Shown piece by piece: positions 1 to 9,286 of a stretch of DNA of 38,814 nucleotides (position 1 is the first letter of the stretch; the number at the start of each line of letters is the position of its first letter). A program made the translations under genes and the position numbers. Source of the stretch: Candidatus Dojkabacteria bacterium (GTDB lineage: Bacteria > Patescibacteriota > Dojkabacteria > GCA-002793355); contig WFTI01000019.1 in NCBI GenBank assembly GCA_015485585.1, forward strand, positions 1-38,814. Direction: 5' to 3'. The notes beneath the pieces are model-generated. The model had not been told where the DNA came from and made no database searches. It saw nothing but the letters and a program-made list of their open reading frames with translations.

Positions 1-1055
1 CCATATCTACTCATACGGTCTTTAACCGCCCTCTCAAACCGCTGCATAACCTCAAGCATCACATCAGTTAACAGCTCACCAACCATGCGCACACGACGGT
101 TAGAGAGATCATAAGGATCTTCAAGTGGTAGCACACCTTTATTAACCAAAATAAGGTGTTTTACTATCTCTACAAGATCTTTGGTATATAGTTTTGGTTT
201 CTTAAAGTCTAATCCTAACTTAATATTTAACTGATAACGCCCGACCTCTCCTAAGTTAAAACGAGAAGAGCTAAAGAAGAGACTACGTACAAACCGATTA
301 GCCTTCTCATAAGTTACGAGCTCATTGGGGCGAAGTTTCGAATATATCTCTAAAACCGCTTCTTCTTTGCTACGCGTATTATCCATTGCTAAGGTTGCAT
401 CTATATACCCCCATTTGTCAGTATCTTCAAACATCTGTTTGATCTGGGCGGTATTATAACCTTTTAATGCTCTAAGAAGGGTGGTAAACAGTATCTTTCT
501 ACTTTGACGACCTAATGAAACCATTATTACGTTCTTCCGATTGATATCTATCATGTACCAGGTGCCTACTTGGGGCACGAGGCGAGCTACATATTTATTA
601 GGGTTTGAAAGGCTTGTTTTTCCTTTTTCAAACATCACCCCCGAAGCTTTAAGAATCTGGGGTCTTACCATGCGTACAACTCCGTTGATTACAAAGTATC
701 CTTCTGAGGTTAAAGCCGGAACATAACCAAAAAATACGGTTTGAGTCTGCACTTTTCCTGTTTGGAGATTCGTAAGCCTTACCTTTACATAAACAGGATA
801 AGCATAAGTAAGGTCATAAGTCAAAGCCTCTTCAAGGGTATATTCAGGTTCACGAATCTGAAGGTCTAAAAACTCTACCTTCCACATCCGTCCAAGAGTA
901 TCGGTAATGGGATTTATACTCTGAATTGCCTTCCAAAGTCCTTCGTGTAAAAACCGATTATAAGATTCTTCTATTAACTCAAAAAAACCTTGAAAAGGAA
1001 GGTCAAAATCAGACTTTCCTAGGTTAATACGTTGAGAAGTAACCTTATTTGCCAT
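1..1055 (-). CDS. rpoB: DNA-directed RNA polymerase subunit beta, N-terminal part (continues beyond window start)
   Basis: Reverse-strand translation from ATG at 1053-1055: MANKVTSQRINLGKSDFDLPFQGFFELIEESYNRFLHEGLWKAIQSINPI...GYFVINGVVRMVRPQILRASGVMF, typical of the RpoB N-terminus; no stop before window edge, so absent from the ORF track. Confidence 0.9.
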   Translation of the reverse strand, partial: MANKVTSQRINLGKSDFDLPFQGFFELIEESYNRFLHEGLWKAIQSINPITDTLGRMWKVEFLDLQIREPEYTLEEALTYDLTYAYPVYVKVRLTNLQTGKVQTQTVFFGYVPALTSEGYFVINGVVRMVRPQILKASGVMFEKGKTSLSNPNKYVARLVPQVGTWYMIDINRKNVIMVSLGRQSRKILFTTLLRALKGYNTAQIKQMFEDTDKWGYIDATLAMDNTRSKEEAVLEIYSKLRPNELVTYEKANRFVRSLFFSSSRFNLGEVGRYQLNIKLGLDFKKPKLYTKDLVEIVKHLILVNKGVLPLEDPYDLSNRRVRMVGELLTDVMLEVMQRFERAVKDRMSRY

Positions 1056-1078
1056 TTGAGTATCCTATAAAGCTTATC

Positions 1079-1948
1079 TTAGTTACTATCTTTTGTAAGC
1101 AGTTTATCTATTAACTGCTTCATCTCTTCAGCTTTCATATACCCAAGAATCGGATAACCCTCACATTCGCTGTTAGGATCTTTGTTCTCTAGGTTGTTTT
1201 TACATACTACAAAAAGCGGTGTACCAAGGCCTAGCTCTGCCATTGTCTTTGCACGCCTATTTAAGCCATAACCTAGTGTTTCTACATATTCAGACGGCAA
1301 TGGTGCCCCTGCTATCCGATTAAGTACATACTCTTGATCTTCTTTATAAAGAGCATAAGGATCTTCTGATAACTTCTCTACACACTGCGTAACCTGCAGC
1401 TTTATTTCATCAGGCAGTTGGGCTAATTTTACAAGCTCCTCATAGTATTTGTCAATAGGTGTAGTCACAAGCTTTCGGGTATATAATGACTTATAGATGT
1501 TTTTAACAAACTGCAAATAGCCTTTTTTATAATTTTTCCTTACACATTCTGATACTACAATAGCAGGCTCTGAGACAGATTTATGGCTCTCTACAGCGAT
1601 AAAGTGTTTAAATACCCAAGCTATCTTTCCCTCATTGATTAAAGATTCTAGTTTGTTGAATTCATCTACCATAAAACGTTGACACACTGGGCACCCGAAA
1701 TCCGTATAATCAAAAACAATAACTTTCGCTTTGTTTATGTCTCCTACCACGGCAGAATCACTAATCTTACTAGGAACAAACAAAGGAATCTCACCTATCT
1801 TATCGATATTATACGTAGATTGTCGAGCATTAAAGATAATAAACGCCCAAATAACAACCCCTATTAATGCCAACAGTATCCAAGTAATGTCAATCTCTAT
1901 GGTTTTCTTTGCAGATTTTGATTTTTCCTTTTTGCGACGGAAAATCAC
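1079..1948 (-). CDS. Membrane-anchored DsbA-like thiol:disulfide oxidoreductase (thioredoxin fold)
   Basis: N-terminal TM segment, then DYTDFGCPVCQRFM with a CPVC active-site motif and a DsbA-like helical insertion; GTG start. Confidence 0.8.
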   Translation of the reverse strand: MIFRRKKEKSKSAKKTIEIDITWILLALIGVVIWAFIIFNARQSTYNIDKIGEIPLFVPSKISDSAVVGDINKAKVIVFDYTDFGCPVCQRFMVDEFNKLESLINEGKIAWVFKHFIAVESHKSVSEPAIVVSECVRKNYKKGYLQFVKNIYKSLYTRKLVTTPIDKYYEELVKLAQLPDEIKLQVTQCVEKLSEDPYALYKEDQEYVLNRIAGAPLPSEYVETLGYGLNRRAKTMAELGLGTPLFVVCKNNLENKDPNSECEGYPILGYMKAEEMKQLIDKLLTKDSN

Positions 1949-2002
1949 CAGTAAACCTCTTCAGACTTAAATAGCGCTAGGAGTATTATATACTAATCTT
2001 GT

Positions 2003-3121
2003 TCAAGATGCAAATGCTTTTACCCTTCGCATTATACGGCCTAAAGTAAGAAGATAAAGTACTAACCAAATAATTCCCCCAAAAGGTAACAATTTAATCA
2101 AGAGCACAAAGGTCGGATAAGCCAGAATCAACAATAGTCGATAATCAACCTCTTTAATATAAAACCTTATCCAATTAGCAAGATAAATCGGTACAAAGTA
2201 AGTAGAAAGCAACAACGCAGCAATCGTAAGAAACATAAGCCCAAAGAAAAGTCCCATCAGGAATGTAAAACCTAAACTAGCAACAAACGAAAATACGGCA
2301 AACCCGCTAAAACCTAAAGCAATAACAAGACCCACAATAAAATCACGCTTAAGAGTTTCACCCATCTCTTTTTTGTTGTGCTCTAAGAAGATTATACGCC
2401 CCTTAGCAGTGCCCCATATTATAAGGGCAACAAATGAGACAGCAAATGCTTTGACAATCGCATTAACGATATTTTTCAATTTATCTCTTGCAACCTGTTC
2501 TCGTTTTGGGGTTTGTACCTTTATGTCTTTTTCGCCACTTACAGTAAGATTATCTATATCTAACAGCTTTGTATCTGAAACACTCACCTTAAGATTCCCC
2601 CTTACGGTTCCCGTAAGCTCTACCCTTGCAGCTCCGATATAGGTATTGTTGGTGTTTATCTTTCTTCCTATCACGTTTTGGGCACCTATATAGAGGTTTC
2701 CTCTGGTAAAAACATCATTAAAATAAACGGAATTAGCCCCAATATATACACTGTTTAATAGATTAAGGTTCTGGGCTCTTGTTTCGCGTGCTCCTACTAT
2801 TAGGTTCCAAGCCTCGGTGTCTTCAATACTTGCTGTTTCAGCAAAAAGAAGAATATTTCCTGAAACATATGTATTCTTGATGCTTATATTTCTGCCAAAA
2901 ACCGCTAAGTCTCCTAAAACACAAGCGTTTTCTAACGTAACAAACTCATCTGCTTTAATGGTATCAGATTCGTATACTTGCTCATATCCATCACATATAT
3001 TGCTCTGAGCACGGATATTAAGAAAGAAACCTTGAGTCAAACCTACAATTAAAGAGATCACAACTCCGAACAAAACTGTTAACACAACACTTTTAAAAGA
3101 CCACTTGGCAAAGTTTGACAT
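2003..3121 (-). CDS. Membrane protein with bactofilin-like/polymer-forming beta-helical region and C-terminal multi-TM domain
   Basis: N-terminal signal/TM, repetitive short-strand region (ENACVLGDLAVFGRNISIKNTYVSGNILLF...), then several hydrophobic segments. Confidence 0.55.
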   Translation of the reverse strand: MSNFAKWSFKSVVLTVLFGVVISLIVGLTQGFFLNIRAQSNICDGYEQVYESDTIKADEFVTLENACVLGDLAVFGRNISIKNTYVSGNILLFAETASIEDTEAWNLIVGARETRAQNLNLLNSVYIGANSVYFNDVFTRGNLYIGAQNVIGRKINTNNTYIGAARVELTGTVRGNLKVSVSDTKLLDIDNLTVSGEKDIKVQTPKREQVARDKLKNIVNAIVKAFAVSFVALIIWGTAKGRIIFLEHNKKEMGETLKRDFIVGLVIALGFSGFAVFSFVASLGFTFLMGLFFGLMFLTIAALLLSTYFVPIYLANWIRFYIKEVDYRLLLILAYPTFVLLIKLLPFGGIIWLVLYLLTLGRIMRRVKAFAS

Positions 3122-3127
3122 ACAATA

Positions 3128-4897
3128 TTATATCAACTCTCTAACGGCCTCTATATCATTCCACGGATACTCAGTAATACCGAAAGCTAAGCTCTGCTCA
3201 TGCCCTTTCCCTGTAATTGCTACAACATCGTTAGGGGATGCCTCTTTGATAGCTTTTTTGATCGCCTCTTTACGAGAATCAGGATGCATTTTGAAAAAGG
3301 AATAGATTACCTTACCTGTTTTGGTTACAAATCTTTCAACATATTCTGCGTATTTTTCATGGGTCTGTATTTCTTCTATCTTTTTTATACCTTCTAGGAT
3401 CTCTCTGTTGATATCATACAACCTTTCACGTCGTGGATCTTCAGCAGTAAGATAGATAGAATCAGCATATCTTGCGGCTATCTCTCCCATTGCTTTGCGT
3501 TTCGTTTTATCTCTTTCTCCGGCGCATCCGAAAACCACACGCAGTTTACCGCCCCTTTCTTTGGCAACCTTTGATAATACTTTAAGTAAAGCCTCTAAAG
3601 CAAGGGGAGTATGCGCAAAATCAACCATTATAAGAGGATTTTTAGAAAGTATTGTACTTCTTCCTGTAGGGAATTTAAAACTTTCTAACTTTTTAACCGA
3701 GATATTAAAGGGTATCCCTAAAACATCTAAAACATTGCTAGCTAAGGCTAGATTAAAGACCATAAAATCAAAGTAAGTGTTGATATTGCCGTGAAAATTC
3801 TTAGAAGGGGTTCTAAGAGTATAGTGAATAGTGGGGGTTACATCAAACGACCATCTGTTGATATCGATCCCGTATTTTCCTTTAGTACCAAAATTCACCC
3901 TTCTTATCTTAAATCGTCTTTCACCTACTTTAGAAAAAATATCTTTTATTCCATCGTAAGCCTGTTCTGAAACTACCAAAGTACCCCCTGGTTTAATATG
4001 TCTTAATGCTATTAGGGTTTTTGCATATCGATACCGTTCAAAATTGCGATGATAATCAAGGTGCTCTTTATCAATATTTGTAATCACCGCTACATCAAAC
4101 TTAATACCCGCCACCCGAAGCTGTACAAGAGCATGTGAAGTTACTTCAAGAATAACAAAACGTATCTTTTCCTCTTTAAATTTCTCAAAAAACGCTAATA
4201 GTTCATCTGTACTTGGAGTTGTGGTGTGAAGCCCTGTGGTGGTTGAATGCTCAGAATCTCCATCAAACCATTTTGCAGAGATTGTTGTAATCATACTAAC
4301 CCGATTGCCTGTTTCTTTTAGGACATGGTAGATCATAGAAGATGTCGTTGTTTTTCCATCGGTTCCTGTAATACCGATTAATATGAAGTCTTTAAAATCA
4401 TACTGATAAAAAGGAAATACTTTGCTTGCCACTACAGCTTCTTTTAAATCTTTTTCATTAAATGATTTAACGAGATCTTTAAATAGTTTCTTTACACCTT
4501 CCAGACCTTCATTAAAGTATTCTTTTCTGATAGGCTCTTTTCCCTCTATCAAAAGGTCGCGCAATATTTTTAGAAAATCAGAAAATTCAACGATATCGAT
4601 CTTGTTTGTTTGTGCGTATTCTATCAGAGGATTAGAGATATTAAAGGCTAATGGGGTTGTAATGATGTAAGCCTTATTTTCAGGATGAAAATATTTTTTA
4701 GGATCAACATCTTGTTTATAAAAACCATCAAGCGGTAAACTGGTATCTTTTAAAGGATTAAGATCACTTGCAGTAAGATACAATCTGTCTGGGAAAGCCC
4801 TTTTTAGGTAACTAAATATTTTTGCCGTATTATGGACTCCCTTGCCGTTTATTCCTAAAAAATGTATGTGCAAGACCACCTTCAAGAAGTATATCAA
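3128..4897 (-). CDS. Mur ligase: MurC/Mpl-like N-terminal domain plus MurE-like central and C-terminal domains
   Basis: N-term VVLHIHFLGINGKGVHNTAKIFSYLK...SDLNPL resembles MurC/Mpl; core GITGTDGKTTTSSMIYHVL, EVTSHALVQLRVAGIKFDVAVITNIDKEHLDYH, FAHTPLALEALL, EDPRRERLYDI resemble MurE. Confidence 0.8.
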   Translation of the reverse strand: MIYFLKVVLHIHFLGINGKGVHNTAKIFSYLKRAFPDRLYLTASDLNPLKDTSLPLDGFYKQDVDPKKYFHPENKAYIITTPLAFNISNPLIEYAQTNKIDIVEFSDFLKILRDLLIEGKEPIRKEYFNEGLEGVKKLFKDLVKSFNEKDLKEAVVASKVFPFYQYDFKDFILIGITGTDGKTTTSSMIYHVLKETGNRVSMITTISAKWFDGDSEHSTTTGLHTTTPSTDELLAFFEKFKEEKIRFVILEVTSHALVQLRVAGIKFDVAVITNIDKEHLDYHRNFERYRYAKTLIALRHIKPGGTLVVSEQAYDGIKDIFSKVGERRFKIRRVNFGTKGKYGIDINRWSFDVTPTIHYTLRTPSKNFHGNINTYFDFMVFNLALASNVLDVLGIPFNISVKKLESFKFPTGRSTILSKNPLIMVDFAHTPLALEALLKVLSKVAKERGGKLRVVFGCAGERDKTKRKAMGEIAARYADSIYLTAEDPRRERLYDINREILEGIKKIEEIQTHEKYAEYVERFVTKTGKVIYSFFKMHPDSRKEAIKKAIKEASPNDVVAITGKGHEQSLAFGITEYPWNDIEAVRELI

Positions 4898-6411
4898 AGA
4901 TATCTGTTCTTAAGGTATTCTATCGCTGAATCGGGTGAAAGATACCTACCTGTAGCCCTAGTCATTAACTCTTTCGGAGGATACATGCTACCATATTGAT
5001 GGATCTTTTCGCGCAAGAAGTTAATTACCTTTTTAATACCCTCAGGATTTCCTACAAGCTCGTTTATCGAAGCGTTTAGCTCTTTTTCTAATTGGACTGC
5101 AAGCTGCATTGACATTACGGTTCCCATCGAGTATGTGGGGAAATATCCTATATAACCTTCGCTCCAGTGCACATCTTGCAAAACTCCTACAGTATGGTTT
5201 AGAACCTCTATTTTGAGAAGATCCATAAACTGTTCTTCCCAAAAACGGGGAAGATCGGAAACCTTAATGGTTCCTTCTAATAAGCTCTTTTCTACGTTGT
5301 AACGAATAAAAATATGAAAATGATAGGTTACTTCATCTGCTTCTACCCTTATAAGGCTTGGTCTTACCAGATTAAAATAATGTACAAACTCTTCAAAGTC
5401 ATACTTTTTGAAGTTTTCTCCAAGTGCGTAGAAATCTTCTAACCACAGTTTTAGGAAGTTGGGGTTTCTACCTACTATATTCTCCATAAAACGCGATTGT
5501 GATTCAGCAACCGCATAAGCATCGCCATGGCCTTCAATCGGCGTATAGTAGAGGCGCTTATCAACCAATAATGCGTGAAGTGCATGCCCCCACTCGTGAA
5601 CTACTGCCGAAAAGCTGCGCCTAAAGTCAGTATCATGATACCATGAAGTAATGCGTACATCCTCTGCCCCAATACTTATTGTAAAAGGATGCGCTGATAC
5701 ATCAAGCCTGCTGTGCAAACTATTAAAACCTAAATATTTCAGAACCTTATATGCAAGTGCCTGCATCTTCTTTTTGTTGTAGGGTTCTTTCTCTAAAGGA
5801 GAATCTGCCTTATAATCAGGTCTATTTGTTATTTGTTGGAACAATTCTTTTAAAGCAGGAATAAAAGTACTCCAATATTCTTCTAGGTCTTTGACTATGA
5901 GCCCCTCTTCATAAAGATCTAGATGAGCATCATATGGGTGTTCTTTATAACCTAGATACTCCGACTTCTTTCTAGCGAGGTTAAAAATTTTCTCAAGATA
6001 AGGAGCAAAAGACTCAAAGTCTCCTTTGGGTTTTGCTTTCTTCCACACCGAAAAGGCTTTAGCGGTAAGTTTAGTAAACTCACGCACAAACTCAGGAGGA
6101 AGTTTCTTATAATAATCGATCTGTCTTTTAAGAACCCGTATTACTCCTTTCTCGTAATCGTTTAATTTCTCGTATTCGTCGTAAGCATTCTGAACAAGCT
6201 TTACAAATTCCTTATCTAACACTAGCTCTTGTAATAAAACAGTATTCTCAGCTTCGATTACACTTCGCATATTATCTGCTCCTTCGGGCATGTATGTGTT
6301 ACGATCCCATGCCAGTAATGATAATGCCCCTGATAACGCCCATATACGTCGGTATTTCTCAAGTATCTCTTTAACTAACGGATGTTTAAAGATCTTTGCA
6401 TCACTTCTCAT
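4894..6411 (-). CDS. Carboxypeptidase Taq (M32) family metallopeptidase
   Basis: About 505 aa with VHEWGHALHALL (HExxH) and M32-like regions (DVSAHPFTISIGAEDVRITSWYHDTDF; VRPSLIRVEADEVTYHFHIFIRY). Confidence 0.88.
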   Translation of the reverse strand: MRSDAKIFKHPLVKEILEKYRRIWALSGALSLLAWDRNTYMPEGADNMRSVIEAENTVLLQELVLDKEFVKLVQNAYDEYEKLNDYEKGVIRVLKRQIDYYKKLPPEFVREFTKLTAKAFSVWKKAKPKGDFESFAPYLEKIFNLARKKSEYLGYKEHPYDAHLDLYEEGLIVKDLEEYWSTFIPALKELFQQITNRPDYKADSPLEKEPYNKKKMQALAYKVLKYLGFNSLHSRLDVSAHPFTISIGAEDVRITSWYHDTDFRRSFSAVVHEWGHALHALLVDKRLYYTPIEGHGDAYAVAESQSRFMENIVGRNPNFLKLWLEDFYALGENFKKYDFEEFVHYFNLVRPSLIRVEADEVTYHFHIFIRYNVEKSLLEGTIKVSDLPRFWEEQFMDLLKIEVLNHTVGVLQDVHWSEGYIGYFPTYSMGTVMSMQLAVQLEKELNASINELVGNPEGIKKVINFLREKIHQYGSMYPPKELMTRATGRYLSPDSAIEYLKNRYL

Positions 6412-7759
6412 GTTCTTCTTGCGTATCTATTTTATGTAGCCTCTCACCTCCTACACGCTTAAGGTCAGTCACAAACAGGGTAGCTTCACGTATATTCTTA
6501 AGACCAAAAAATTGTTTAGTAAGACGTTCTAATCCATAAGAAAACCCAGCTTCAGGAGGCATACCCCACTTAAAGGCTTGTAAATAAAGCTCATAGCGTG
6601 AAAGATCATCGCTTATCTTTGAAAGGCTCTTTACAAGCTCATCATAATCATTAATACGCCATGTTCCCGACAACACTTCAAGTCCGTTAAACAGAAGGTC
6701 GTAGCTTAACGATTCATCTTTATTCTTCGGATCATCACGTGTATACGGATTTTTATTTGCCTTAAAATTAATAGCCCAAACAAAGGGGGTCTTATACTCT
6801 CGTTTTACGTATTCACCGATTATTCTTTCATCTTCTGGGTCAAGATCAAGCTCTTCTCTGTCTGCAGGTTTTCCGGTTTCTTTCTCGATAATCTTTAGTA
6901 TCTCTTTAACCTTAAGTCTTGGCCATTTTTTGTCTATACCCTCTAAGATAGAGTACCCGGCTTTTTTGAGCTCGTCGCCAAACCTGTCGATTGCCTTAAG
7001 CAAAGCCTCTTTTAAGATCTCTTCAGCTGTGTCTATAGCTTCGAAATAGTCATTAATAAAAGCCATCTCACCATCAATCTGGGTAATCTCTAAAAGATGG
7101 CGGGCTGTATCGTGTTTTTCAGCTCTAAACACTGGTGTAACACAGTAAACCCTCTCAAACGCTCCCAACATAATCTGTTTATAGAACTGAGGACTCTGAG
7201 CAAGATAAACCGTGTCTTTGTCAAAGAAATTTACCTCAAAAACATCTGCTCCACTCTCTGAAGGAGAAGCCATTAAAGTAGCGGGTCTGAATTCAACAAA
7301 CTCTCTTTTCTCGAAAGCTTCACGCAGGTATTTTAAAATAGCTGCCTGAACCTTAAAAATCAATGCCTTTTTGGGGTTCCTTATAACTAGGGGGCGGTAA
7401 TCAAGCTCAGTATCAAGATTAAGATCAAGCTCTGGCAAGTAATACTTGATAGGCGGAGCCTCTTTAATAGGCACTACCACGGTAATCTCTGGATTCTTAA
7501 TCTCCACCTCTGGCTGTTCACGCCCTGTTTCAACCACATCACCTTCTATATAGAGTACACTTCCGGGGTGAAGATCTAAAACCTTTTTCTTTTCTTTTTC
7601 ATCTTCTATAACAACCTGAAAAAAACCACGCCTATCACGGACTACAAGAAAAACTATTTTCCCGATGTCCCGGATCTTATGAAGCCATCCCTTTGTCAAA
7701 ACCCGTTTACCTACATGTCTTTTAAGCTCAGAAGAAAGAACGCGTTCTGACATACCCAT
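6401..7759 (-). CDS. aspS: Aspartyl-tRNA synthetase, short archaeal-type class II
   Basis: OB-fold N-term (KRHVGKRVLTKGWLHKIRDIGKIVFLVVRDRRG), class II motifs VYLAQSPQFYKQIML...FERVYCVTPVFRAEKHDTARHL and FSYGLERL; no bacterial GAD insertion (about 452 aa). The second ATG (7751-7753) may be the true start. Confidence 0.85.
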   Translation of the reverse strand: MGMSERVLSSELKRHVGKRVLTKGWLHKIRDIGKIVFLVVRDRRGFFQVVIEDEKEKKKVLDLHPGSVLYIEGDVVETGREQPEVEIKNPEITVVVPIKEAPPIKYYLPELDLNLDTELDYRPLVIRNPKKALIFKVQAAILKYLREAFEKREFVEFRPATLMASPSESGADVFEVNFFDKDTVYLAQSPQFYKQIMLGAFERVYCVTPVFRAEKHDTARHLLEITQIDGEMAFINDYFEAIDTAEEILKEALLKAIDRFGDELKKAGYSILEGIDKKWPRLKVKEILKIIEKETGKPADREELDLDPEDERIIGEYVKREYKTPFVWAINFKANKNPYTRDDPKNKDESLSYDLLFNGLEVLSGTWRINDYDELVKSLSKISDDLSRYELYLQAFKWGMPPEAGFSYGLERLTKQFFGLKNIREATLFVTDLKRVGGERLHKIDTQEEHEK

Positions 7760-7783
7760 GATTTTACCATGTAAATGTTATAA

Positions 7784-8380
7784 TTAAGAAGCTTTACGGT
7801 GGTGACCATAGCTCAGCGGTAGAGCGCCTGCCTGTGGAGCAGGTGGTCGCGGGTTCGAATCCCGCTGGTCACCTTTTTTATTAACGAGATTTACATTCCC
7901 TTGTGAGTAATCAATAATGAGCTTACCGTCAAGGTGGTCTACCTCGTGCTGAATAACCCTTGCGTAAAATCCTTTGTATATTTCTTTATATGTGTTTCCT
8001 TCTAGATCTTGATATGTAATCTTTATCTTCTCATAACGGGGAACCGGTACCAGCACATCAGGAATGCTTAAACAACCTTCGGTATCAGTAATCTTTTCAT
8101 CTCCAACAGGTTTAATCTTAGGATTGACGAAGAAACGAAAAGTTCCATCGTCAAAAAAAACGACAAAAATCCGTTTTAATATTCCTATCTGAACTGCAGA
8201 AAGACCCACACCTTCCATTCCAACCTGAAGAGGGGCACTAAGTAAGGCGATCTTTAACTGATCAGCTATCTGTTTTAAATTGTCGCCAAAATCTACAACA
8301 GGCTCTGATACCGACCTTAAAAGCTTACGATCTTGTAGATTATGATAAACCAAGATACGAGGATAAGAGATCTTTCTCAC
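7784..8380 (-). CDS. def: Peptide deformylase, ORF reading antisense through tRNA-His
   Basis: PDF motifs GVGLSAVQIG, EGCLSIPD, QHEVDHLDG; C-terminal GDQRDSNPRPPAPQAGALPLSYGHH is the tRNA antisense translation. Confidence 0.9.
   Translation of the reverse strand: MRKISYPRILVYHNLQDRKLLRSVSEPVVDFGDNLKQIADQLKIALLSAPLQVGMEGVGLSAVQIGILKRIFVVFFDDGTFRFFVNPKIKPVGDEKITDTEGCLSIPDVLVPVPRYEKIKITYQDLEGNTYKEIYKGFYARVIQHEVDHLDGKLIIDYSQGNVNLVNKKGDQRDSNPRPPAPQAGALPLSYGHHRKAS
7801..7873 (+). tRNA. tRNA-His (anticodon GTG)
   Basis: G-1 encoded, acceptor GTGACCA/TGGTCAC, D-arm GCTC..GAGC, anticodon arm CCTGC-CTGTGGA-GCAGG, T-arm GCGGG-TTCGAAT-CCCGC, discriminator C73 (G-1:C73 is tRNA-His identity); no encoded CCA; followed by TTTTTTA. 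Confidence 0.97.
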
Positions 8381-8670
8381 CTTCGAGACCCTACTTTAAC
8401 CTTATCTCTATCAAGCGAGTTTAAAAACTCATCAAGTTTAAGTTTAGTATTATAGTCGCTTTCAAAAACATCTTTATATTGATTCCAGTCTATCTTTTCA
8501 GGAAGAGGAACAAGATATGAGGCTGCATCTTGCACTAAGGGATTTCTTTCTCGCATTACAATAAAAAGTTCGACCAAAAATGCACTAATAATCAGAATGG
8601 TAGTAAAAACCATCACCAAACGCCATTGTACTCGAAGTTTATATCGAATCGGAGTCTCAATCGAGGGCAT
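8377..8670 (-). CDS. Small single-TM protein associated with the PilN/PilO-like genes
   Basis: 97 aa, one hydrophobic segment, overlaps the PilO-like ORF and def start. Confidence 0.5.
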   Translation of the reverse strand: MPSIETPIRYKLRVQWRLVMVFTTILIISAFLVELFIVMRERNPLVQDAASYLVPLPEKIDWNQYKDVFESDYNTKLKLDEFLNSLDRDKVKVGSRR

Positions 8671-9283
8671 ACATGTCTTTAAATGATATTACCTGATGTG
8701 CTCTAAATACCACAAATGTTACAGTATATGTACGTTTTACCTTATTACTTTCACGCTCAACCTCATAACTTACACTCACCACCTGAGGCATAAATATACT
8801 CTCTTCAAGATATTTAACAAAATAGATCATTGTATAGTAATCTCCTTCAAGAGTTACATTAAAGGTAACCGGTGAAACCGCTGTAATACCCTGTTCTTTA
8901 AAATTACGTTCGATCTTTGAATTTATATTCTCACTAAAAGCTACATTTACTAGTTTTACTCCTACCCTCTCAGCAAGATCTTGAAGATGGATAAGCAAAA
9001 ACGAATAGTTGTAATCATAAGGAAAGATAAAGTTTAACCTTTGTAAAAGGGCATCTTGACTCTGGATCTCAGAAGAAAGTCGGTAAAGTTTTTTCATCTT
9101 TGCATCAAGCTGGGCAGAGAGCTCTTTATACTCTTTTACCTTACGCCGTGTAGCGATTATGTTCCCAACCGCTGGCCTTATTACAAACAAGACAACAGCT
9201 GCCACAAAAAATATAACCAGTACATTTGTAACAGCAACCCTTATAACGAAATTCTGTTTTAACTCACGTATTAATGTATCCAT
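8657..9283 (-). CDS. PilO-like type IV pilus assembly protein
   Basis: One N-terminal TM followed by coiled coil and small alpha/beta domain (QDLAERVGVKLVNVAFSEN...VTLEGDYYTMIYFVKYLEE), as in PilO. Confidence 0.65.
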   Translation of the reverse strand: MDTLIRELKQNFVIRVAVTNVLVIFFVAAVVLFVIRPAVGNIIATRRKVKEYKELSAQLDAKMKKLYRLSSEIQSQDALLQRLNFIFPYDYNYSFLLIHLQDLAERVGVKLVNVAFSENINSKIERNFKEQGITAVSPVTFNVTLEGDYYTMIYFVKYLEESIFMPQVVSVSYEVERESNKVKRTYTVTFVVFRAHQVISFKDMYALD

Positions 9284-9286
9284 GTT

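Noticed and set aside
541-726. 61-aa plus ORF
   Set aside because: Antisense to rpoB; no independent coding evidence.
5042-5242. 66-aa minus ORF
   Set aside because: Out-of-frame within the M32 carboxypeptidase gene on the same strand.
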